12,758 bases of DNA, taken from TMED161 sp964532515 (GTDB lineage: Bacteria > Fidelibacterota > Marinisomatia > SCGC-AAA003-L08 > D37C17). A program made the translations under genes and the position numbers. The DNA is taken from positions 1 to 12,758 of the forward strand of contig CAZHKH010000036.1 in assembly GCA_964532515.1 (NCBI GenBank). Reading direction: 5' to 3'. The notes under the pieces are model-generated. The model saw only the letters and a program-made list of their open reading frames with translations, searched no databases and was not told the DNA's origin. Shown here in pieces: positions 5,669 through 12,758 of this stretch (within the stretch, counting starts at the first letter, position 1; every line of letters starts with the position of its first letter).

Positions 5669-7670
5669 ATATAAAGGTTTTTCAAAAAAAGAACTTTTAG
5701 ATATTTATTCTAGAATGTATTTATCTAGAGTCCTTGATGAAAAGCAACTTATTTTACTTAAACAGGGCAAAGGGTATTTTCATATTGGAGCATCTGGTCA
5801 TGAGGCGGCAGAATTAGCCGCTGCAAAAAATATTAATTTTAAAATTGATTTTTCATATCCATACTATCGAGAACAAGCTTTCTGTATTGGGTTGGGTATG
5901 ACATCAAAAGAAATTCTACTATCATTTTTAGCAAAGGAGAGTGATCCAAATTCAAGTGGGAGGCAGATGCCTCAACACTTTGGAAGTAAAAAATTAAATA
6001 TTGTAAGTCAATCAAGTCCCACAGGCACACAATATCTTCAAGCTGTAGGTGCGGCATTTGCTTGTCAACGAGATAAGAAAAAATCAATAGTATATGTTTC
6101 ATCTGGAGAAGGTACAACAAGCCAAGGAGATTTTCATGAAGCATTAAATTGGGCAAGTAGAGAGAAGGCTCCGGTAGTATTTCACATACATAATAATCAG
6201 TATGCGATATCAGTACCAATAAAAGAACAAACGAGCGGGGAGTCTGTATATAATCTAACATCTGGTTATGAAGCTCTCTCTCGATTTGATATTGATGGGT
6301 GTAATTTTTTTGAATCTTACCAGGCATTTAAATTAGCATCAGAAAGAGCAAGGAAAGGGAAGGGCCCAAGTGTCATTATTTCAGATGTTGTAAGATTATT
6401 ACCTCATTCTTCATCTGATGATCATACAAAATACAGATCAAAAAAAGAGCTTGAGCAAGATAAAAAAAGAGATCCTCTTATTCTTTTTAAAGAAGATTGT
6501 ATAGATAACAAAATAATTAAAAAAGATGAGTTTGAAACACTTGAAAAGTATATTGCTACTGAGGTTGATCAGAATACAGATTGGGCTGAACTTCAAGAGG
6601 CGCCATCTCCAGAATCCTTTGCTGATAATTTGTTTTCTGATTCATTTGATATAGATGTAAGTAGTGAAGAACAAATTCATGAAATAGATTCAGATAGTTG
6701 CGTTATGGTGGATGCCATTAATCATGCTCTAGCAGAGGAGCTTACCCATAATAAAAAAATGGTTTTATTTGGCCAGGATATTGCAGGTGGGAAGGGTGGA
6801 GTTTTTACTGCAACAAGGGGTCTTACAGAGAAATTTGGTAAAAATAGAGTTTTTAATTCACCACTTGCGGAGTCTTCAATAATTGGCACTGCTATTGGGC
6901 TGGCTACTCTAGGTTACAAGCCAGTTGTTGAAATACAGTTTGGTGATTATATATGGACAGCCATGATGCAGCTTAGAAATGAATTAAGCACTCTTCGATA
7001 CAGGTCAAATGGTGATTGGAGTTGCCCTGTTGTTGTTAGAGTCCCCGTTGGAGGATATATACATGGTTCTTTATGTCATAGTCAGAGTATTGATGGATAT
7101 TTTACTCATATGCCAGGATTGTATATTGCCTACCCATCAAATGCAGCAGATGCAAAGGCTTTGCTTAAAATGGCATGCCGAATGGATGACCCTGTATTAT
7201 TTTTTGAACATAAAGGTCTATACCGACAAAATTATGCATCCTCCAATGAGCCAGATAATGATACATTTTTAGAATTTGGGAAGGGAAGGTATGTTAGGAA
7301 CGGCTCCGATATAACGATTGTTACTTGGGGTGCAATTGTTCAAAAGACAGTAGAGGCAGTTAAAGAGCTTGATGTGTCAGCAGATATTATTGATCTTAGA
7401 ACATTATTCCCCTTAGATCTAGATATAATTAAAGAATCATTAAATCGTACAAATAGAATAGTTATTGCCCATGAGGACAATTTAACTAATGGATTTGGTG
7501 GAGAGATTTCTGCAAAAATATCTGAACATTACTTTGAAATGCTTGATGCACCTGTTTTAAGGGTTGCATCTGAAGATGTACCGATTGCATATTCTAATGT
7601 GCTAGAGGATGAAATACTTGTTCAAACAGATTGGATTAAGGATGCAATTAATAAAACAATTAATTATTAA
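5661..7670 (+). CDS. 2-oxo acid dehydrogenase E1, alpha and beta subunits fused
   Basis: A thiamine diphosphate enzyme that decarboxylates a 2-oxo acid and passes the acyl group to lipoyl-E2. The 669 residues form two joined halves. The E1-alpha half (about 1-320) has SYPYYREQAFCIGLGM, SSPTGTQYLQAVGAA and the ThDP/Mg motif from GEGTTSQGDFHEALNWAS (149-166) to HNNQYAIS (177-184), plus the ordered-loop motif LPHSSSDDHTKY (247-258). The E1-beta half (about 345-669) has LFGQDIAGGKGGVF, PLAESSIIGTAIGL with the cofactor Glu404, and HSQS at 473-476. The layout and motifs match the fused branched-chain-type E1 proteins common in Bacteroidota and relatives. The substrate is thus likely a branched-chain 2-oxo acid, but pyruvate is not excluded. 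Its ATG overlaps lipB by 8 bases, and E2 follows after 12 bases. No E3 gene is in the window. Confidence 0.93.
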   Translation: MSKYKGFSKKELLDIYSRMYLSRVLDEKQLILLKQGKGYFHIGASGHEAAELAAAKNINFKIDFSYPYYREQAFCIGLGMTSKEILLSFLAKESDPNSSGRQMPQHFGSKKLNIVSQSSPTGTQYLQAVGAAFACQRDKKKSIVYVSSGEGTTSQGDFHEALNWASREKAPVVFHIHNNQYAISVPIKEQTSGESVYNLTSGYEALSRFDIDGCNFFESYQAFKLASERARKGKGPSVIISDVVRLLPHSSSDDHTKYRSKKELEQDKKRDPLILFKEDCIDNKIIKKDEFETLEKYIATEVDQNTDWAELQEAPSPESFADNLFSDSFDIDVSSEEQIHEIDSDSCVMVDAINHALAEELTHNKKMVLFGQDIAGGKGGVFTATRGLTEKFGKNRVFNSPLAESSIIGTAIGLATLGYKPVVEIQFGDYIWTAMMQLRNELSTLRYRSNGDWSCPVVVRVPVGGYIHGSLCHSQSIDGYFTHMPGLYIAYPSNAADAKALLKMACRMDDPVLFFEHKGLYRQNYASSNEPDNDTFLEFGKGRYVRNGSDITIVTWGAIVQKTVEAVKELDVSADIIDLRTLFPLDLDIIKESLNRTNRIVIAHEDNLTNGFGGEISAKISEHYFEMLDAPVLRVASEDVPIAYSNVLEDEILVQTDWIKDAINKTINY

Positions 7671-7682
7671 GGATAACAGATA

Positions 7683-8954
7683 ATGGCTACTGATATTATT
7701 ATGCCAAAAATGGGTGAATCGATTACTGAGGGCACCATCACTGAATGGAAGAAGAAGATTGGTGATGAAGTTAAGAAAGATGAAACTATTCTTGAAATTT
7801 CTACAGATAAAGTTGACTCTGAAGTCCCATCTCCAGCCGCTGGGATATTAATTGAAATTATTTCAAAAGAGAATGAAACCGTTGATGTGGGTTCTGTTAT
7901 AGGGTATATTGGTAAAGAAGGAGAAAACTTAGAAAAAAATATCAAAGAAAAAGTAAAAAAAGAGTCTAAACCAGTAGAAGAACCAAAGAAGGCTAAGACA
8001 ACAAAGAAAGTAGCCGCTCCTAAAGAAGAAATAAAAATATCTAAGCCACCATCACCTTCTCAAAGCTCAGGACGATTTTATTCACCTCTAGTAAGGTCTA
8101 TTGCAAAGAAAGAAGGAATATTAATCTCAGATTTAGACCAGATATCTGGATCGGGAAGAGGAGGCAGGGTTAATAAAAATGATATAATAGAATTTATTGA
8201 GTCTAGAGGAAACAGCATGACCTCTGCTTCATTAAATATTTCTTCAAATGATAGAATAGAAGAAATGGATCCAGTCAGAAAAAAAATATCAGAGCATATG
8301 ATTCATTCACAGGAAACCTCTGCTCATGTATACTCAACGATAGATATTGATATGACAAATTTACTTAAGGCAAAGAAAGTATACGGTGATATATATAAAC
8401 AGAAGCACTCAATTAAATTAACAATAACAGCATTGATTATTGATGCTTGCGTTAAGGCTCTCAATGAATTTCCATTATTGAATGCATCAATTGATGGTAG
8501 CAGAATAATTCATCATAAAAATATTAATATGGGAGTAGCGGTTGCCCTTGAGGATAATAATTTAATTGTACCGGTTATAAAATCATCCGAGGAGTTAAAT
8601 TTAATTGGTATATCTCGTTCACTTGAAGACCTATCAGTACGCTCACGAAACAAACAACTTGATTTGGCCGAAGTTCAGGGATCTACATTTACAATTACAA
8701 ATCCAGGTGTTTTTGGAGGTTTATTAGGAATTCCTATTCTTAATCAGCCTAATGTTGGAATATTGTCTATTGGAAAAATTCAAAAGAAACCTATTGTAAA
8801 AGAAACTGAATTTGGTGATTCAATATTTATAAGAAGCATGATGTATGCAACGCTTGGCTATGATCATAGGCTTATAGATGGCGCATATGGAACTAGATTC
8901 TTATCTTATCTATCCCAGATTATTGAATCCTATGGAGATAGCTTAGAAAAATAA
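7683..8954 (+). CDS. 2-oxo acid dehydrogenase E2, dihydrolipoamide acyltransferase
   Basis: The core acyltransferase of the complex, which receives the acyl group from E1 on a swinging lipoyl arm and gives it to CoA. Domains in order: one lipoyl domain (1-78) with the modified Lys43 in EISTDKVDSEV; a Lys/Glu/Pro-rich flexible linker (80-128); a peripheral-subunit binding domain (131-171, SPLVRSIAKKEGI and GSGRGGRVNKNDI); and the catalytic domain (about 190-423) ending with the active-site DHRLIDG (394-400, H395 and D399). Also present are the NMGVAVA and FTITNPGVFGG blocks. The 423-residue length fits a one-lipoyl-domain E2 of the branched-chain or generic type. An AAGGA site 9 bases upstream supports the ATG, and lipA follows after 2 bases. 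Lys43 is the expected target of the LipB and LipA made from the same operon. Confidence 0.95.
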   Translation: MATDIIMPKMGESITEGTITEWKKKIGDEVKKDETILEISTDKVDSEVPSPAAGILIEIISKENETVDVGSVIGYIGKEGENLEKNIKEKVKKESKPVEEPKKAKTTKKVAAPKEEIKISKPPSPSQSSGRFYSPLVRSIAKKEGILISDLDQISGSGRGGRVNKNDIIEFIESRGNSMTSASLNISSNDRIEEMDPVRKKISEHMIHSQETSAHVYSTIDIDMTNLLKAKKVYGDIYKQKHSIKLTITALIIDACVKALNEFPLLNASIDGSRIIHHKNINMGVAVALEDNNLIVPVIKSSEELNLIGISRSLEDLSVRSRNKQLDLAEVQGSTFTITNPGVFGGLLGIPILNQPNVGILSIGKIQKKPIVKETEFGDSIFIRSMMYATLGYDHRLIDGAYGTRFLSYLSQIIESYGDSLEK

Positions 8955-8956
8955 TA

Positions 8957-9832
8957 ATGAACACACCTACTACTCATCAGCGTCGTCCAGATTGGCTTAA
9001 AATAAAACTAGATACCAGTGAAGCCTTTCAAACTACACAGAAAATTATAAATAGTAAGATGCTCAATACAGTTTGCGTAGAAGCAAAATGTCCAAATATA
9101 TATGAATGCTGGAACAGAAAAACTGCAACCATTATGATTTTAGGTGACACCTGTACCCGTGCTTGTGGATTCTGCTCAGTAAAAACAGGGAAGCCACCTA
9201 CTCAAGATAAACTTGAGCCTTATCGTGTGGCGCAAGCTGTGAAAAAAATGGAGCTGAAACATGTTGTCATCACATCTGTTGATAGAGATGATATGATAGA
9301 TGACTACGGCGCAACAATATGGGCTGAAACAATTGATCAAATACATTTAGTTACACCTGATTGCAGTGTAGAAGTGCTTACACCTGATTTTAAAGCTTAC
9401 AAACCATCTCTATTAAAAGTTTTTAATGCGCAGCCAGAGATATTTTCTCATAATGTTGAATGTGTAGAAAGAATATCAAAAGGAGTGAGAGCTCAATCAA
9501 ATTGGAATCGAACTTTAGATGTATTGAAAATGTCAGTAGATTTTGGACTTCTAACAAAAACTGGTATGATGGTTGGACTCGGAGAAAGCGATGAAGAGGT
9601 TTTTGAAACAATGGAGGAAATCGCTGAGATTGGAGTGAAAATTTTTAATATTGGTCAATATCTTCAGCCATCTAAGAAGAATTTACCTGTATCAAGATTT
9701 GTTCATCCAGATCAGTTTAAAGTTTATAAAGAATTTGGATATCAATTAGGATTTAAGGTTGTAGAATCAGGGCCATTAGTCAGATCTTCATATCATGCAG
9801 ATGAACAGGTTGAACTCTATAATAATTATTAA
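8957..9832 (+). CDS. lipA: Lipoyl synthase
   Basis: A radical SAM enzyme that inserts two sulfur atoms into the protein-bound octanoyl chain, finishing the lipoyl cofactor. The auxiliary cluster motif is C40-x4-C45-x5-C51 (CVEAKCPNIYEC), and the radical SAM motif is C66-x3-C70-x2-C73 (CTRACGFC). The C-terminal RSSYHAD (276-282) holds the serine that ligates the auxiliary cluster. The blocks TSVDRDD (106-112), DFKAY (144-148) and KTGMMVGLGE (201-210) are canonical. The 291-residue length is normal. A small oddity is DDYGA where DGGA is usual. It begins 2 bases after E2 with no strong ribosome site, so it is translationally coupled to its own substrate protein, and the BASS transporter follows after 12 bases. 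Confidence 0.97.
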   Translation: MNTPTTHQRRPDWLKIKLDTSEAFQTTQKIINSKMLNTVCVEAKCPNIYECWNRKTATIMILGDTCTRACGFCSVKTGKPPTQDKLEPYRVAQAVKKMELKHVVITSVDRDDMIDDYGATIWAETIDQIHLVTPDCSVEVLTPDFKAYKPSLLKVFNAQPEIFSHNVECVERISKGVRAQSNWNRTLDVLKMSVDFGLLTKTGMMVGLGESDEEVFETMEEIAEIGVKIFNIGQYLQPSKKNLPVSRFVHPDQFKVYKEFGYQLGFKVVESGPLVRSSYHADEQVELYNNY

Positions 9833-9844
9833 AGGAGTGAATTA

Positions 9845-10702
9845 ATGATTATTGATATTTTATTACCGCTATCACTCATTTTTATAATGTTTTCATTAGG
9901 AATTGGCCTCACAATTAATGATTTTAAAAATATACTTAACGAACCTAAAGCATTCTTGGTAGGTATTGTTAATCAGATGATAGTTCTCCCTTTGGTTGCA
10001 TTTTTAATTGTATTGATTTTTGGATTGTCAGGTGAAATTGCTGTTGGAATGATGATTCTTGCCTGTTGTCCAGGTGGAGTTACATCTAATATTATAACTA
10101 AACTCTCAAAGGGAGATACTGCACTGTCAATATCATGCACTGCGATAGCGAGTATGATAACTGTAATGACACTACCATTGATTGTAGGGTTTTCTATGAT
10201 TTATTTTATGGGAACTGATGCACCTCCCATAAATATTCTTTCTTTGGGATTTACAATGTTTATTATTACAACAGTACCAGTTTCTCTAGGCTTGTATATC
10301 AATACAAAACATAATAATATCTCTCGTTCGTTTACTCCTATTGCAAATAAAATTTCAACATTTCTATTTATGATTATTGTTTTAGGTGCGTTGGTAAGTG
10401 AATGGGATACTTTTATTGAGAATTTATTTTTACTAGGGCCCTCAATCATTGCTCTAATTGTATCGATGCTACTTATAGGATACAGTAGTCCAAAAATATT
10501 TAGTATAGGTAAAAAGAAATCTATTACAATTGCTATAGAATCTGGAATTCAAAATGCAACAGTTGGCATTACAATTGGAAATATAATATTTAGTCAAAGC
10601 AATGGAATTTCAATATTAAGTCTTCCTTCTGGAGTCTATGGGATATTGATGTATATTGTTTGTTTACCCTTTATATTTTTATTCTTAAAACAAAATAATT
10701 AA
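9845..10702 (+). CDS. BASS-family sodium-dependent organic anion transporter
   Basis: An integral inner-membrane protein of the bile acid:sodium symporter (BASS) family, 285 residues, with about ten hydrophobic segments. It has the Na+-site signatures: CCPGGVTSNIITKLSKGD (74-91) in the first unwound helix region and IESGIQNATVG (231-241), with E232, Q236 and N237, in the second. Bacterial members are not restricted to bile acids; known substrates in the family include pyruvate (plant BASS2) and ketopantoate (PanS). Its place 12 bases after lipA, in a 2-oxo acid dehydrogenase operon, makes a 2-oxo acid or related carboxylate a reasonable guess. A strong AAGGAG site (9832-9837), 7 bases before the ATG, drives its own initiation. 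The small exported cysteine protein follows after 3 bases. Confidence 0.9.
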   Translation: MIIDILLPLSLIFIMFSLGIGLTINDFKNILNEPKAFLVGIVNQMIVLPLVAFLIVLIFGLSGEIAVGMMILACCPGGVTSNIITKLSKGDTALSISCTAIASMITVMTLPLIVGFSMIYFMGTDAPPINILSLGFTMFIITTVPVSLGLYINTKHNNISRSFTPIANKISTFLFMIIVLGALVSEWDTFIENLFLLGPSIIALIVSMLLIGYSSPKIFSIGKKKSITIAIESGIQNATVGITIGNIIFSQSNGISILSLPSGVYGILMYIVCLPFIFLFLKQNN

Positions 10703-10705
10703 TTA

Positions 10706-10990
10706 ATGATGAAACAGTATCTCCGATTTTCAATAGTTACATTTTTTTCCATGGTATGCGTTGCTTATGTAGTTATCCTAAGCCAGCCAGCTAATACTAG
10801 TGGATGGTCAGCTAAAGATAAACAGGATTGGCTAAGTAGCTGTATAGGTGGTGGAATCGGAACGGAAGAACTTTGTAACTGTATTATAGATAAACTTCAA
10901 ATGAGGTTTAGTAGTTTGGAGGATATGTATAAGAATCCTCAATTAATTGCATCCACTATGCAAGCTGCAAGTTCAGACTGTAAAGATTAG
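10706..10990 (+). CDS. Small exported or membrane-anchored cysteine protein, 94 residues
   Basis: This is an unnamed small protein. Residues 5-26 form a hydrophobic segment after MMKQ, a signal peptide or anchor. The remaining 65 residues are polar and carry C46, a CNC pair (C57, C59) and a near-terminal C92. The C-x10-C-x-C...C spacing with a WLSSC and a YKNP-like helix resembles a loosely defined group of small periplasmic proteins seen in Bacteroidota-type genomes; I cannot name a family. The four cysteines suggest two disulfides or a bound metal outside the cytoplasm. Two adjacent ATGs (10706 and 10709) could both serve as start. It lies 3 bases after the transporter gene without a clear ribosome site, so it is probably the last gene of the operon. 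Confidence 0.75.
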   Translation: MMKQYLRFSIVTFFSMVCVAYVVILSQPANTSGWSAKDKQDWLSSCIGGGIGTEELCNCIIDKLQMRFSSLEDMYKNPQLIASTMQAASSDCKD

Positions 10991-11051
10991 TATAATTAAA
11001 GAGAGAATTAACTAGAATGTCATAAATTTTATAAGAAGGAACTAACATTTT

Positions 11052-11077
11052 GTCAGATTATTTAGTTATGGTCTGAT
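11052..11077 (+). terminator. Hairpin between the operon end and lon; weak terminator or lon operator
   Basis: GTCAGATTAT (11052-11061) can pair with ATGGTCTGAT (11068-11077) around the 6-base loop TTAGTT, giving ten pairs of which three are G-U. The bases after it (ATTTGTTATAAATT) are U-containing but are not a clean U run, so a rho-independent terminator is only possible. The hairpin also covers the position where a -35 for lon would lie, so a regulatory site is an equal reading. Confidence 0.3.
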
Positions 11078-11080
11078 ATT

Positions 11081-11090
11081 TGTTATAAAT
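11081..11090 (+). promoter_or_regulatory. Candidate extended -10 promoter for lon, near-leaderless
   Basis: TGTTATAAAT matches an extended -10. TATAAA ends 9 bases before the lon ATG, so transcription would begin about 2-3 bases before the start codon. No ribosome site is seen, which agrees with a leaderless or near-leaderless message. No CIRCE element and no sigma-32-type heat-shock promoter were found. The block is the same as that before the 299-residue gene. Confidence 0.4.
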
Positions 11091-11098
11091 TATTTATT

Positions 11099-12758
11099 AT
11101 GAGTAAAAAAGAATCAAAAGAGTTGTACCCTATCTTGCCTTTGCGGAATACTGTTTTATTCCCTCAGCAAATTATTCCTATCTATGTTGGGAGAGAGCAA
11201 TCTTTAGAGCTAGTTGATAATCTAAAAGGCTCTAAGAATAAGCATATTGTTGTTGTTGCCCAGAAAGATAGCTCAGTGGAAGTCCCTGATATTGATGATT
11301 TATATGATTGGGGAACATTAGCAAATATAATGAAGGTATTTGATATGCCAGATGGCTCTAAATCTGCAATCGTTCAAGGCCTTGAGAGAGTTAAGATAGA
11401 ATCAAAAGTTGATAATGATGCCTATTTAAAAGCGATGGTGATACGCAATCAAGAAATTTTTGAATATGGCAGTGAACTTGATTCAATGACCGCAAATTTA
11501 CATGCAATTTTTAGAAAACTAATTGATATAGCACCCTATTTATCTGATGAGCAGGCAGATATACTAACAAGTATACAAAACCCTGGGAAACTAGCGGACA
11601 AATCTATTTCTTTGATTAATATTCCAATAAAGGAAAAACAAGAGATTCTTGCATCAATTGATGTAAAGAAAAGACTTGAAAAAACCAATGTCATCATCAC
11701 AAGAGAAATCCAGAGGATACAACTTGGAGAGAAGATCCAATCTGAGGTACAAGATGAGATTTCTAAATCTCAGAGAGAGTATTATCTTCGAGAACAGATG
11801 AAGGCTATTCAAAAAGAATTAGGCGAAGATGAGCCTAGTGTTGAGATAGATGAGATAAGAAAAAAAGTTGATGAGGCTAAGATGCCTAAAGATGTCAATA
11901 AAGTTGCAATGAAGGAACTTAAAAGATTAAAAAAAATTCCATCTCATTCACCTGAATATACGGTATCAAGGACATATCTTGATTGGCTCACAGACTTACC
12001 TTGGAGTAAAAAATCAGAAGATAAAAAAGATATTGATTTTGCTAAAAAGACTCTTGATAGAGATCATTATGGACTTGATAAAATTAAAGAAAGAATTCTA
12101 GAGCATCTTGCGGTTAGAAACTTAAAGATGTCAAGAAGTAAGAAAAATGAAAAGATTAAAAGCCCAATTCTTTGTTTTACGGGTCCCCCTGGAACAGGTA
12201 AAACATCTATTGGTAAATCAATAGCAGATGCAATGGGGCGAGAGTTCGTAAGAATATCGCTGGGTGGAGTTCGTGATGAGGCAGAAATCAGAGGACACAG
12301 AAGAACATATATTGGAGCATTACCTGGAAGAATTATAGCTAGTCTAAAAAAGGCGGGCACTAAGAATCCAATATTTATGCTTGATGAAATTGATAAATTA
12401 GGCACTGATTTTAGAGGTGATCCATCTAGTGCACTTTTAGAGGTCTTGGACCCAGAGCAAAATTTTTCATTCAATGATCATTACTTAGAAGTTGATTTTG
12501 ATTTATCTGAGGTTATGTTTATTACTACAGCGAATAGGATAGATCAGATCCCTGGTCCTCTTAGAGATAGAATGGAAATTTTAGATTTTTCAGGATATAT
12601 TCTTGATGAGAAAGTTGAAATTGCAAAGTACCATCTTATTCCAAAGCAAATTAAAGATCATGGCCTAAAAGCGAAAGAAATTTCGTTTATTGATGAAGGT
12701 CTTAGATTAGTTGTTGATTCTTATACCAGAGAAGCTGGAGTTAGAAATTTAGAAAGGC
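11099..12758 (+). CDS. lon: Lon ATP-dependent protease, N-terminal 553 residues (cut by the window edge)
   Basis: Lon degrades misfolded and regulatory proteins in the cytoplasm as a hexameric AAA+ protease. The frame opens at an ATG at 11099 and is still open at the last base. The LAN substrate-binding domain begins at YPILPLRNTVLFP (10-22) and runs to about 200. A coiled linker follows with SQREYYLREQMKAIQKELGE (224-243). The AAA+ module shows TYLDWLTDLPW (292-302), Walker A GPPGTGKT (362-369), GGVRDEAEIRGHRRTYIG (389-406), Walker B IFMLDEID (425-432) and sensor residues near FITTANR (474-480). The last residues seen, REAGVRNLER, open the segment just before the protease domain, so the Ser-Lys catalytic dyad lies outside the window. 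It is separated from the main operon by 108 bases with its own likely promoter. Confidence 0.97.
   Translation, partial: MSKKESKELYPILPLRNTVLFPQQIIPIYVGREQSLELVDNLKGSKNKHIVVVAQKDSSVEVPDIDDLYDWGTLANIMKVFDMPDGSKSAIVQGLERVKIESKVDNDAYLKAMVIRNQEIFEYGSELDSMTANLHAIFRKLIDIAPYLSDEQADILTSIQNPGKLADKSISLINIPIKEKQEILASIDVKKRLEKTNVIITREIQRIQLGEKIQSEVQDEISKSQREYYLREQMKAIQKELGEDEPSVEIDEIRKKVDEAKMPKDVNKVAMKELKRLKKIPSHSPEYTVSRTYLDWLTDLPWSKKSEDKKDIDFAKKTLDRDHYGLDKIKERILEHLAVRNLKMSRSKKNEKIKSPILCFTGPPGTGKTSIGKSIADAMGREFVRISLGGVRDEAEIRGHRRTYIGALPGRIIASLKKAGTKNPIFMLDEIDKLGTDFRGDPSSALLEVLDPEQNFSFNDHYLEVDFDLSEVMFITTANRIDQIPGPLRDRMEILDFSGYILDEKVEIAKYHLIPKQIKDHGLKAKEISFIDEGLRLVVDSYTREAGVRNLER

Noticed and set aside
5839..6327. 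162-codon minus-strand open frame inside the E1 gene
   Set aside because: It is fully antisense to the ThDP-binding half of E1, whose motifs are intact; the low G+C and codon bias create long antisense frames.
7009..7272. 87-codon plus-strand open frame inside E1-beta
   Set aside because: It is in another frame of the intact E1 gene and has low-complexity Leu/Met-rich content; not a gene.
7667..7945. 92-codon minus-strand open frame opposite the E2 lipoyl domain
   Set aside because: It is Ser/Ile-rich, an antisense image of the conserved lipoyl domain, with no independent support.
12067..12474. 135-codon minus-strand open frame opposite the Lon AAA+ module
   Set aside because: The plus strand encodes Walker A and Walker B of Lon in the overlapping region, so this frame is a shadow.
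1..12758. CRISPR arrays, insertion sequences, tRNA genes, riboswitches or defence genes
   Set aside because: I saw no repeat-spacer series, transposase motifs, tRNA-like cloverleaf or nuclease/toxin families on either strand; intergenic space is too small for most of these.

Overview
This is an AT-rich window (roughly one third G+C by eye) packed with genes; the largest non-coding gap is about 110 bases. The genes are core housekeeping and catabolic ones, with no mobile elements, CRISPR arrays, tRNA or rRNA genes. Small intergenic gaps, low G+C and a fused alpha-beta 2-oxo acid dehydrogenase E1 suggest a free-living, probably marine bacterium of the Bacteroidota/Neomarinimicrobiota (SAR406) kind. 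Clear Shine-Dalgarno sites at several genes and the absence of the Bacteroidota TAnnTTTG promoter argue mildly for the second. This placement is an inference and not firm.

Left block (1-2568, minus strand): four genes read leftward in tightly coupled order. They are a six-motif membrane metal-dependent hydrolase of the YdjM/DUF457 type, a small MscS-type mechanosensitive channel (TTG start), a fumarylacetoacetate hydrolase family enzyme, and the first 20 codons of a membrane protein cut by the window edge. A 28-base divergent spacer separates this block from the plus-strand genes.

Middle pair (2597-3866, plus): an unrecognised helical 299-residue protein overlapping a DUF309 protein by 8 bases.

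Main operon (3936-10990, plus): eight genes with gaps of 2-12 bases or short overlaps. They are a PTPS/QueD-family pterin enzyme, GTP cyclohydrolase I (folE), octanoyltransferase (lipB), fused 2-oxo acid dehydrogenase E1, its E2 acyltransferase, lipoyl synthase (lipA), a BASS-family sodium:organic anion transporter, and a small exported cysteine protein. LipB and LipA together build the lipoyl group that E2 carries on Lys43, and E1 loads acyl groups onto it, so the middle four genes form a self-contained 2-oxo acid oxidation module lacking only E3 (dihydrolipoyl dehydrogenase). FolE makes dihydroneopterin triphosphate, which is the substrate of the PTPS-family enzyme.

Right edge (11099-12758): the first 553 codons of Lon protease (N domain and AAA+ module), cut before the protease domain. 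It has its own likely near-leaderless promoter.

I did not find a clearly new defence, mobile or regulatory system. The points most worth a second look are the pterin enzyme without its usual catalytic cysteine beside folE, the transporter tied to the 2-oxo acid dehydrogenase, the unknown gene coupled to DUF309, and a shared TGnTATAAAT element very close to start codons.
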